64,000 bases of DNA from Arthrobacter pascens (GTDB lineage Bacteria > Actinomycetota > Actinomycetes > Actinomycetales > Micrococcaceae): the NCBI RefSeq assembly GCF_017052465.1, contig NZ_JAFHKT010000151.1:186001-250000 (forward strand), in the 5' to 3' direction. The number at the start of each line of letters is the position of its first letter. The first letter of the stretch is position 1. Made by a program: the position numbers and the translations under genes. The notes beneath the pieces are model-generated. The model had not been told where the DNA came from. It searched no databases and was given only the letters and a program-made list of their open reading frames with translations. Shown in pieces: positions 8,672 through 15,983 of this stretch.

Positions 8672-9598
8672 CTAGCGGATCGTGGCCTCGGTGATGGCTG
8701 ATTCGCCCAGGCCCCAGTACTCCAGGGACTTCTTGTATTCCGGGGTTTCCAGAACGGACTGGATGGCCTTCTGCAGGGCCGGTGTCAGCGGTGATCCTTT
8801 CTTCAGGCCCATGGCGACGTTGGTGTTCGTGCGGGTATCCATCCTCGGCTGCAGGATGGTGAAGTGGTTGGGCTGCTGTTCGTTGGCCCAGGCCAGGGCG
8901 CTGGCGTCGTAGAAGACGCCGTCGATCCGCTTGGAGTCCAGCTGCGTCAGGGCCTCCTGGACGTTGGGCAGCGTGATGGCGTTGATGGCCGGCTGGCCCT
9001 TTTCCTCACAGGTCCACTTCGAAACGTTCGGCAGGTGCTTCAGCTGCTGGGTGGAGCCCTTGGTCACGCCAATGTTCTTGCCGCAGAGGGTGTCGTTGGT
9101 CAGCTTGAGCGGGTTGCCCTTGGCTACCGCCACGGCCGAGCCGCCCTTGAGGTAGTTGATCATGTCCAGGACCTTGAGCCGCTCCTCGGTGGCGGACATC
9201 GTGGTGGCGGTGAAGTCGTAGCGGCCGCCGTCGATGCCGGGAATGATCGTGTCGAACGCCGTGTTCTCGAACTTCAGCTTCAGCCCCAGCTTCTTGGCTA
9301 CCAGGCGGGCGAGGTCCGGGTTCACGCCGATGGGGGTGGTGTTGTCCTCGGCCAGGAACGTCATCGGCGGGGAACTCAGATCCATCGCAACCGTCAGCTC
9401 ACCCTTGGCTTTATAGGACTCGGGCAGCAGCGCCACCGCGTCGGCATCCGGTTGGACGCTTTCTGAGATGTCACGGGTGTTCTGCGTCTTCGGAATGTCC
9501 GCCGCCTGAGTGCCTGCTGCCGTACCGCCACAGGCGGTGAGGGCAAGCAGGACAGCAAGTCCCGCAGTCGCCGTCTGGATTTTGCTTCTGGTCTTCAT
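8672..9598 (-). CDS. polar-amino-acid ABC transporter substrate-binding lipoprotein
   Basis: 308 residues. The lipoprotein signal peptide ends in the lipobox LTAC with Cys23, so it is anchored outside the membrane. The mature part is a type-3 solute-binding protein (GELTVAMDLSSPPMTF, then NPDLARLVAKKLGL, then ATTMSATEERLKVLDMINY), the class serving polar amino acids and opines. ATG at 9598 has AAGGA eight bases upstream. No permease or ATPase gene is in the cluster, so it must borrow or share a translocator encoded elsewhere. It follows the class III PLP enzyme and likely delivers that pathway's hydroxy-amino substrate. Confidence 0.85.
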   Translation of the reverse strand: MKTRSKIQTATAGLAVLLALTACGGTAAGTQAADIPKTQNTRDISESVQPDADAVALLPESYKAKGELTVAMDLSSPPMTFLAEDNTTPIGVNPDLARLVAKKLGLKLKFENTAFDTIIPGIDGGRYDFTATTMSATEERLKVLDMINYLKGGSAVAVAKGNPLKLTNDTLCGKNIGVTKGSTQQLKHLPNVSKWTCEEKGQPAINAITLPNVQEALTQLDSKRIDGVFYDASALAWANEQQPNHFTILQPRMDTRTNTNVAMGLKKGSPLTPALQKAIQSVLETPEYKKSLEYWGLGESAITEATIR

Positions 9599-9684
9599 AG
9601 TGCAATCCTTCAAATCGTTTCAGCGGGTGTCATCCGCAGAATGAGTGAGCTTGTTTAACAGGATTCCCCCGGGCCCATTCGGGC

Positions 9685-11040
9685 CTAGCGCAGTGCCTTG
9701 AAGGCACGGCCCATTGCTTCGAGCAGGCGATCGGCATCATCGCCGGAGAACGGCATTGGGGGGCGGAGTTTCAGGACATTGCCCTGGGCGCCGCATGCCG
9801 AGATGAGGATCCGGTCCTGCCGGAGGGCATTCACGATGCCAGCGGCGGCTTCCCCGTCGGGTGAGAGCGTGGATTGGTCCGTGACGAGGTCGACACCGAT
9901 AAAGAAGCCGCTCCCGCGGACTTCTGCAACCTGGTCCAGACCCTGAGTGAGGTCCCTGAGTCCAGTGATGATCTTTCCTCCGACCTTGAGGGCGTTTTCT
10001 ATGAGCGATTCCTCGCGGATCACGTCCAGGACGGCCTGGGCAGCGGCGATGGCTACTGAGTTTCCGCCGAAGGTGTTGAAGTATCGGATGTTCTCTCCGA
10101 ATTCCACGAGCAGTTCGGGTTTGAAGATTGCTGCCGCGACGGGGATGCCGTTACCCATGGGTTTGCCGATGGTCACGATGTCCGGGACGATTCCGTGGCG
10201 TTGGAAGCCCCACCATTCCTCACCGGTGCGGCCGAAGCCCGGCTGGACTTCATCGGCGATGTACAGGCCGCCCACAGCATGGATTTCCTCAACGATGGGA
10301 CGCAGGAAGCCTGGAGGGCCGGCGAAGACACCGTCGGAGGAGAAGATGCTGTCGGCGATGAAGGCCGCCACTCCGATGCCGTGCCGGTGAAGGTCGGCGA
10401 TGGCGGCACGCACCTGGTTCCGCAGGTGATCCTCCAGGGACCCTTGATCCAATGGATATCGCAGGGAGTCCGGGGCGTCGATGACCCGCACGTTCGCGCC
10501 CAGGGGCACGCCGATGCCCAGGGACGGTGAGAAGGACGCTACTTCGGTTGTTAGTCCGTGGTACGCGCCGGAGGTGACGATGATGCCCTGGTTTCCGGTG
10601 GCGTATTTGGCCACGCGCATGGCGAGGTCGTTGGCTTCGGACCCGGTGCAGGTGAACATGACGTGGCCCAGCTCGGCTGGGAACGTGGAAAGGAGCTGCT
10701 CGGAGTAATCGAGGATGGATTCCTGGACGTAACGGGTGTTGGTGTTCAGCGTCTGCATCTGTTCGTGGACGGCGGCGATGACCTTCGGGTGGGCGTGCCC
10801 GACAGAGGGGACGTTGTTGTAAACGTCGAGATAGTCATTTCCATCGCGGTCAAACAACGTCACGCCCTTGCCGCGGACAATTTCCAGGGGTGTGTCATAG
10901 AAGAGCCGGTAGCCGGGTCCGAGGCTCTGGTTCCGGCGCCGGATGTTCTTCTGCATCTGGTCCGGGAGTTCATTGAGGCGGTTGGGATCAAAGCCATTGA
11001 TCATTGCACGCGATGGCTTGCGGATTTGGGAAGTGTCCAT
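9685..11040 (-). CDS. class III PLP-dependent enzyme, candidate phospho-amine phospholyase
   Basis: 451 residues, fold type I class III aminotransferase. Visible are the PLP-phosphate area GSEANDLAMRVAKYATG, the YHG after it, the Asp of ADEVQPGFGRTG, and the Schiff-base lysine in VTIGKPMGNG. The sequence is close to the AGXT2L-type branch, whose characterised members eliminate phosphate and ammonia from O-phosphoethanolamine or phosphohydroxylysine rather than transaminate. The next gene upstream encodes an aminoglycoside-phosphotransferase-like kinase, the usual partner of such lyases. AAGGA precedes the ATG at 11040 by seven bases. Ordinary transamination remains possible. Confidence 0.75.
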   Translation of the reverse strand: MDTSQIRKPSRAMINGFDPNRLNELPDQMQKNIRRRNQSLGPGYRLFYDTPLEIVRGKGVTLFDRDGNDYLDVYNNVPSVGHAHPKVIAAVHEQMQTLNTNTRYVQESILDYSEQLLSTFPAELGHVMFTCTGSEANDLAMRVAKYATGNQGIIVTSGAYHGLTTEVASFSPSLGIGVPLGANVRVIDAPDSLRYPLDQGSLEDHLRNQVRAAIADLHRHGIGVAAFIADSIFSSDGVFAGPPGFLRPIVEEIHAVGGLYIADEVQPGFGRTGEEWWGFQRHGIVPDIVTIGKPMGNGIPVAAAIFKPELLVEFGENIRYFNTFGGNSVAIAAAQAVLDVIREESLIENALKVGGKIITGLRDLTQGLDQVAEVRGSGFFIGVDLVTDQSTLSPDGEAAAGIVNALRQDRILISACGAQGNVLKLRPPMPFSGDDADRLLEAMGRAFKALR

Positions 11041-11069
11041 GGTTTGTCCTTGAAAGCTGTGAGTCTGGT

Positions 11070-12209
11070 TCAGGATGTGAAAGGAAGTCTTGGTGCAGGG
11101 GCGGCGGCTGTGGAGGCGAGCCGGTCCCAGTCAGGCTTGGAGTGGGAGAGCAGATAATCGCGCCTTTGCGGCAACTGGCTTGCCCGCCACTGCGTGATCA
11201 GGGCCCGCAGGAGCAGACGGGCCTGCGCTGAGATGATCAGAGCCTCCAACTCCTGGTTCGGCAGTGGACGGATACTCCGATAGCCCTCCATGACCTGAAG
11301 TGCGCGCTCCCAGGGGCTGGCCGGGACTGCTCCTAGAAGGTTGGCCATGGTGACGCTGAGGTCGAAGATCACGGGAGTCCGAACGACGTCTCCGAAGTCG
11401 ATGATCCCGGTGACGTAGTCCGGCCTGTCCGGGTTGACAACGACATTGAACGGGCTGAAATCTCCGTGGACAACTTGGGAGGTAAGCGTGTCAAGAAGCG
11501 GAGCCACTTTCTGGTCGAATTGGTCGAAAATGTCTTCGGCCAGCGAGCGTTTTTGCTCATCATCGACATAGTCCAGAAGCGGCCGCATCCGGTGAAAGTG
11601 CTTCAGGTCCCACAGGAGCAAACGGTCGGCACGGGGATGATCGAAGTCCTGCAAAGCAAGGTCCAGACGGGCAAGGCTTGAGCCGACCAACTGAAGCTGA
11701 CCGGCCGACGCCTCGTGAGTGGCCAGCAAATCTCCAGGCATGAAGCGCATCACCCGAAGTACCCGATCAAAGGGTCCACCAGGGGCCGGGATGAGGACCT
11801 GCGGATCTCCGCCAAGGCTCCCGACAAGACGCTGGACCGGAAGTTCAGGGGCGGTCCGCTCCAGATGCTCCATGCAGGCCGTCTGAAGGTGGACGATCAC
11901 CGGATCCTCATCCGGTGGGGACACCTTCACCAGATAGGTTTCTTCTCCGTCCCGGAGGCGAAAAGTCTCGTCCTTCTCGGTGGGAATCCGGACAAGCGTC
12001 CCTTTCAGGCCGTAGGACTGTTCCAGGAGCTCCAGGACAGTTGAGTCAGCGAGCTGAGACTGCTCTGCCAGGAGACCACTCTCTGATGCGACGGCGTCGA
12101 TAAAAGCCGAGTAGCTACTGACGGCCAAGGGTACCTGGGCGGGGTCCGTGGCACCGATACCGTGGGCCTGGCCGGTGTGGATTGTTGTGGGGTCAAAGGA
12201 GGGACTCAT
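11070..12209 (-). CDS. aminoglycoside phosphotransferase-fold kinase (hydroxylysine-kinase-like)
   Basis: 379 residues with the APH/choline-kinase fold: an N-lobe with ETYLVKVSPPDEDPVIVHLQ, the catalytic loop VHGDFSPFNVVV (H-x-D...N) and the metal-binding IIDFGDV of the DFG-like motif. In this fold the acceptor is a hydroxyl on a small amine. Paired with the adjacent class III PLP enzyme it resembles the hydroxylysine kinase / phospholyase couple: phosphorylate a hydroxy-amine, then eliminate phosphate and ammonia to give an aldehyde. The start has AAGGGTGAG just upstream. The specific substrate is not readable from sequence. Confidence 0.75.
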   Translation of the reverse strand: MSPSFDPTTIHTGQAHGIGATDPAQVPLAVSSYSAFIDAVASESGLLAEQSQLADSTVLELLEQSYGLKGTLVRIPTEKDETFRLRDGEETYLVKVSPPDEDPVIVHLQTACMEHLERTAPELPVQRLVGSLGGDPQVLIPAPGGPFDRVLRVMRFMPGDLLATHEASAGQLQLVGSSLARLDLALQDFDHPRADRLLLWDLKHFHRMRPLLDYVDDEQKRSLAEDIFDQFDQKVAPLLDTLTSQVVHGDFSPFNVVVNPDRPDYVTGIIDFGDVVRTPVIFDLSVTMANLLGAVPASPWERALQVMEGYRSIRPLPNQELEALIISAQARLLLRALITQWRASQLPQRRDYLLSHSKPDWDRLASTAAAPAPRLPFTS

Positions 12210-12257
12210 CTCACCCTTTTCAATAATTGAAGGAGAAGTCAGGAGACCTGGCTGTGG

Positions 12258-12548
12258 TTAGTTGAAGCGTTGGGGCCGGGCGAATTCCAGGCCCTCGAAG
12301 GATCGTTTGCCGAGAGCTTCGGGGGCGGCGATTTCGCCGAATCCGGTGGCGTTTTTGAAGCCTGCGCCGGAGAATCCGGTTGCGGTGTAGATCCTGCTGC
12401 CTTCTTTGAGCCGGCCGAGGAGGGGGTGGCCGTCTGTGGTGGTTTCGGCTTCGAATCCGGTGACGGAGTCGGGCAGGTGCGATGCCTGCCACAACGCCAT
12501 GCTTCCGATGCTACCCAGGCCGACAACGGCGAGTTTGCCATCGGTCAT
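12258..12548 (-). pseudogene. internally deleted FAD-dependent amine oxidase (sarcosine oxidase family)
   Basis: A 96-residue open frame joins the two ends of a protein that is normally about 380 residues. The first 36 residues are the FAD-binding beta-alpha-beta start (LAVVGLGSIGSMALWQ then GFEAE). Then, without a stop, it jumps to the C-terminal part of monomeric sarcosine/N-methyltryptophan oxidases: TDGHPLLGRL, YTATGFSGAGFK and a final SFEGLEFARPQRF. The catalytic core and flavin-cysteine region are missing, so no oxidase activity is expected. A ribosome-binding site (AAGGTGA) is still present. The deletion is in frame, which keeps translation of the operon going. It sits between the HAD and kinase genes. 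Confidence 0.75.
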
Positions 12549-12596
12549 TCAGATCACCTTTTCGTATTCAAAGACGCTTCGCCTCAGGAACCGGGT

Positions 12597-13271
12597 TTAG
12601 AGACCGAGGTTCTTGTTCAGCTCGTCCAGGGACTTCACGGTGGTGTAGTCGTAGCCCCCCGTAATGGGGTCATAGCCACGGTCCAGCACAACGAGGTTCC
12701 GGAAGCCCATGTCGTGCATCGGATGCATGTCGTACCGGGTGTGCGAGGCGACGTGCAGGAAGTCCTCCGGCCTGGCGTTCAAAGTGTCCAGCATGTACTC
12801 GAACGCCTGGTAGCGCGGCTTGTATGCCTGGGCCTGCTCAGCGGTCAACACGGCGTGGAAGTCTGCACCGACCTTGGGGATGCTGATATCCAGGAAGCTG
12901 GTGTCCGCGTTGGACAGTGCCACCAGCTTGTAGTTGTCACCCATGACCTTCAGCGGAGCCGGCACGTCCTCGTGGGCAACCCAGCCACGTACCGCGTCAC
13001 CGAACGCTGCGCCGGCGCCTTCGGTCGGCCCGATGCCCCAGTACTTGCACACGCGGTCAAAGGAATCCTGAAGGATCTGCTCGTAGGGCTTGTAGTCGCC
13101 AAGGACCTCGTCGAACCGGTACCCACGGAACTGCTTCTTGAAGGCAGGCCACTGCTCTTCGGAGATGCGGCCATCCAGCAGGCGACGTGTGGTGGAGTCA
13201 ATGTCGAAGTTGATCAGCGTGCCGTAGATATCAAAGGAGATGTACTTCGGCCGGAGATTAGTCGGAGCCAT
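12597..13271 (-). CDS. haloacid dehalogenase type II-like HAD hydrolase
   Basis: 224 residues, subfamily I HAD fold. Motif I reads FDIYGTL (nucleophile Asp, then Tyr in place of the phosphatase Asp, as in L-2-haloacid dehalogenases), motif II is ALSNAD, motif III lies around YKPRYQAFEYML and motif IV near SHTRYDMHPMHDMGF. Such enzymes hydrolyse 2-haloacids or related small organic acids. ATG at 13271 follows GAAGGGA by eight bases. It is the first gene of the leftward operon HAD, oxidase remnant, kinase, PLP enzyme, binding protein. In that setting a housekeeping or promiscuous hydrolase role is as likely as dehalogenation. Confidence 0.8.
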   Translation of the reverse strand: MAPTNLRPKYISFDIYGTLINFDIDSTTRRLLDGRISEEQWPAFKKQFRGYRFDEVLGDYKPYEQILQDSFDRVCKYWGIGPTEGAGAAFGDAVRGWVAHEDVPAPLKVMGDNYKLVALSNADTSFLDISIPKVGADFHAVLTAEQAQAYKPRYQAFEYMLDTLNARPEDFLHVASHTRYDMHPMHDMGFRNLVVLDRGYDPITGGYDYTTVKSLDELNKNLGL

Positions 13272-13730
13272 GATTAGTCCCTTCAAGGGTTGTGTTAGGA
13301 GATTGGGCCTTGGGGTTGTCAGCCATCTGTCAGCGAGTGCTACGGCTGACCGTTTTTGATTCTCTATGAATCTAAATGCACATCTGCCAATTGTCAACAA
13401 TTTTCTTTGCTTGTTCCCAGGATGGCTCAAGCTACTGGACCGCAAAGAATGGCGCCTCCCCGGCCCCGCACTTCCTGCTCTGTGACCTGCCAAGAGTCGG
13501 AACCGAAGTCGTCAACCAGCTCCTGGTCACCGTCGGGGACAACCCGGACCGCCTTGGAAATGAAGCCCGGGTCCTATTGGTCTCGGCTCAACCCGTCACG
13601 CCCATCCCTAAATCAAGGAGCCATGCTCAATTTGACGCCTATGGGAGCATCTTCGCCGCGCGCTCCGTCGTGCGCCGTGGCTTATGATTCCCCCAGCGAA
13701 TCCGTCCGATCCGAAGCAAGAGGTATGTGC
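13272..13730. other. 459-base gap with IS110 fragment and GntR upstream region
   Basis: Between the HAD gene (-) and the GntR gene (+). It must contain the promoter of the leftward amine operon near 13272-13400 (an AT-rich patch at 13355-13410), a transposase relic at 13469-13612, and the GntR leader. No intact gene is seen; the 103-residue open frame spanning the relic is not a credible gene. Confidence 0.6.
13469..13612 (+). mobile_element. IS110-family transposase remnant (C-terminal half, part)
   Basis: This stretch encodes HFLLCDLPRVGTEVVNQLLV then TVGDNPDRLGNEA, matching the C-terminal transposase domain of IS110 elements (LLALPGVG.E.A.QLLVTAGDNPDRL..EA). A displaced VTPIP follows, as in the family's CGV.PIP. 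It is frame-disturbed and truncated on both sides. With the N-terminal piece at 7184-7306, same strand and correct order, it brackets the amine-catabolism block. Confidence 0.7.
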
Positions 13731-14453
13731 GTGCCCCCGCGTCAATCGTCCGACATTTCCCGCGGCAAAGTTGCCGTCACCGACGTGTATGCCTCCATGC
13801 GCGCCTCCATCCTGGAAGGTGAAATTGCGCCAGGAACCCGGATCAACATCGACGCCGTGGCCCGCAGCCTCGGGGTCTCCCAGACTCCCGTGCGGGAAGT
13901 GTTGCAGCGGCTTGAGGGTGACAACCTTGTGGTCTACAGCCCGGGCCGCGGGTACAGCACCACCCCGCTGCTCGGCCTGCCGGAACTGCGCTCGCTGTTT
14001 GAGTTCCGCCTCCTGGTGGAACCCTGGGCCGCCCGCGCGGCGGCCGTGGACCGGCTGGCCAATCCGGCGGCTGCCCTGGAGAGGGAGCTGGCCAGCTTCC
14101 GGGACACCATGAAGGCGGACAAGGACCTGCGGCAGGACCTCGTGGCGCACGACACCCGCTTTCACGACACCATCCTGGCCGCCTCCGGTAACCCCGTGGT
14201 GCGCCATGCTTTCGCGCAGACCCACTGCCACCTTCACACCTTCCGGCTCTACCCGGCCGATGTGGACGGCGCCATCACCGTGGCGGAACATTCGGCCGTC
14301 CGCGAGGCCATTGAGGCGTGTGATCCGGAGCAGGCCGAGGCTGCCATGACCATGCACATCCGTAATTCCTTCGACAGGTTTGCCCAGGCCTTCGCCGGGG
14401 AACTTGCTCCGCTGGAGGACACGGGTGCGCCGCGGAAGCGGATCATCAAATAG
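13731..14453 (+). CDS. GntR-family regulator (FadR/FCD type) of the aldonate genes
   Basis: 240 residues. The winged HTH is at the N-terminus (VYASMRASILEGEIAPGTRI, then VARSLGVSQTPVREVLQRLE), followed by an all-helical FCD ligand domain with the metal-binding pattern D..FH (HDTRFHDTILAASGN) and later His residues (EHSAVREAIEACD, AMTMHIRNSF). GTG at 13731 is preferred because AAGAGG is seven bases before it; the ATG at 13725 is only one base from that site. A Rho-independent terminator follows, so the gene is monocistronic. FCD regulators usually bind an organic acid. It is the best candidate for the duplicated operator at 6987 and 14570. Confidence 0.85.
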   Translation: MPPRQSSDISRGKVAVTDVYASMRASILEGEIAPGTRINIDAVARSLGVSQTPVREVLQRLEGDNLVVYSPGRGYSTTPLLGLPELRSLFEFRLLVEPWAARAAAVDRLANPAAALERELASFRDTMKADKDLRQDLVAHDTRFHDTILAASGNPVVRHAFAQTHCHLHTFRLYPADVDGAITVAEHSAVREAIEACDPEQAEAAMTMHIRNSFDRFAQAFAGELAPLEDTGAPRKRIIK

Positions 14454-14476
14454 ACATCGCCCCCGACAGTCCGGGG

Positions 14477-14505
14477 AGCCCCGGCCGCCAAGGCCGGGGC
14501 TTTTT
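14477..14505 (+). terminator. Rho-independent terminator after GntR
   Basis: A 10-bp GC stem (14477-14486 with 14492-14501) with a five-base loop runs directly into five T residues. It insulates the GntR transcript from the downstream operon promoter. Confidence 0.85.
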
Positions 14506-14546
14506 CGTGTCCCAAAACAGCCCTTGGAGCCCGCGGATGGAGCGCG

Positions 14547-14596
14547 GGACTTGATCTGGATCACAATCCCTATATGATTATTGAAATTCATATAGG
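14547..14596 (+). promoter_or_regulatory. promoter and operator of the aldonate operon
   Basis: -35 TTGATC (14551-14556), 16-base spacer, -10 TATGAT (14573-14578). An inverted repeat CTATATGA (14570-14577) / TCATATAG (14588-14595) overlaps the -10. It is the twin of the element at 6987-7037. Confidence 0.8.
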
Positions 14597-14636
14597 AAAT
14601 CACCCCCTTTCAGCACTTCACCGAGAGAAGAGATCC

Positions 14637-15983
14637 ATGCCTTCCATCATTTCCATCAAGACCCAGGACGTCCGGTTCCCCACGTCCCTGGAGCTCGACG
14701 GTTCCGACGCGGTCAACGTCGACCCCGACTACTCCGCCGCCTACGTCGTCATCCGCACCGACGCGGGCGACGAAGGCCACGGCTTCGTGTTCAGCTGCGG
14801 CCGGGGCAACGAGATCCTGACGGCCGCGATCGACGCCTACGCCCGCCTGCTCCTCGGCCGGGACATCGACGAACTGATCTATGACCTGGGCGGCGCATCC
14901 AAGCGCCTGATCCACGACTCCCAGCTGCGCTGGCTCGGGCCGGAGAAGGGCGTGACGCAGATGGCGTGCGGCGCCCTGGTCAGCGCCCTGTGGGACATCC
15001 GCGCACGCCGCGAGAACAAGCCGCTCTGGCTCCTGCTCAGCGAGATGTCCCCCGAGGAGCTCGTGGCCGCGGTCGACTTCACGCACATCCGCGATGCGCT
15101 CAGCCCCGCGGAAGCACTGGAGATCCTGCGGGCAGGCGAGGAGGGCAAGGCAGCCCGCATCGCCGAGCTCAAGGCGGATGGGTTCCCCGCCTACACCACC
15201 TCGCCGGGCTGGCTGGGCTACAGCGACGAGAAGCTGGTCCGGCTGAGCAAGGAAGCGGCGGCCGACGGCTTCTCGATGATCAAACTCAAGGTGGGCGGCG
15301 ACATCAACGACGACCGCCGCCGCATGGCGCTGGCCCGCGAAGCCGTCGGCGACCTGCCGATCGCGATCGATGCCAACCAGCGCTGGGAAGTATCCGAAGC
15401 CGTGGAATGGGTCAACCAGCTCTCGGAGTTCAACCCGTACTGGATTGAGGAGCCCACCAGCACCGACGACATCCTGGGCCACGCCGACATCCGCAGGGGC
15501 GTTTCGCCGGTACGCGTGGCCACCGGCGAGGCCGTCGCCAGCCGCATCGTCTTCAAGCAACTCCTCCAGGCCGGTGCCATCGACGTCCTCCAGCTCGATT
15601 CCACCCGTGTGGGCGGCGTCAACGAGAACATCGCCAACCTCCTGCTCGCGGCCAAGTTCGGCGTGCCGGTCTGCCCGCATGCGGGAGGCGTGGGCCTCTG
15701 CGAACTGGTGCAGCACTTCTCCTTCTTCGATTACGCCGCCGTCAGCCGCAGCCAGGAAGGCCGCATGATCGAATACGTCGACCACCTGCACGAGCACTTC
15801 GCCGAACCGGTGAAGATCGTCAACGGGCGCTACGCAGCACCGGCCCTTCCCGGCACGGGTGCCGAGATGTTCAGTGCCTCGCGCACCCGCTGGGAATTCC
15901 CCGGCGGCGCGGGTTGGCAGGAAGTCGGCAGCCGCGCCGCCGTTACCGGCGGCTCCCTGACCTCCGCGGGGACCGGACGATGA
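14637..15983 (+). CDS. enolase-superfamily sugar-acid dehydratase, L-fuconate dehydratase-like
   Basis: 448 residues, mandelate-racemase/enolase fold. The sequence follows characterised L-fuconate dehydratase (Xanthomonas FucD, human ENOSF1) closely: DVRFPTSLELDGSDA, DSQLRWLGPEKGV, AYTTSPGWLGYSDEKLVRL, the catalytic KLKVG lysine, metal ligands in DANQRW, WIEEPTS and TGE, and the catalytic His in PHAGGVGLCELVQH. It removes water from an aldonate to give the 2-keto-3-deoxy acid. ATG at 14637 is chosen because earlier in-frame starts overlap the -10 box. It overlaps the next gene by ATGA. The downstream enzymes suit a pentonate better than fuconate, so the natural substrate may be D-arabinonate or another aldonate sharing that stereochemistry. 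Confidence 0.85.
   Translation: MPSIISIKTQDVRFPTSLELDGSDAVNVDPDYSAAYVVIRTDAGDEGHGFVFSCGRGNEILTAAIDAYARLLLGRDIDELIYDLGGASKRLIHDSQLRWLGPEKGVTQMACGALVSALWDIRARRENKPLWLLLSEMSPEELVAAVDFTHIRDALSPAEALEILRAGEEGKAARIAELKADGFPAYTTSPGWLGYSDEKLVRLSKEAAADGFSMIKLKVGGDINDDRRRMALAREAVGDLPIAIDANQRWEVSEAVEWVNQLSEFNPYWIEEPTSTDDILGHADIRRGVSPVRVATGEAVASRIVFKQLLQAGAIDVLQLDSTRVGGVNENIANLLLAAKFGVPVCPHAGGVGLCELVQHFSFFDYAAVSRSQEGRMIEYVDHLHEHFAEPVKIVNGRYAAPALPGTGAEMFSASRTRWEFPGGAGWQEVGSRAAVTGGSLTSAGTGR

Noticed and set aside
13376..13687. 103-codon frame taken as a gene
   Set aside because: Its middle part is the IS110 relic and both ends are unrelated; no ribosome-binding site. Listed as a transposase remnant instead.
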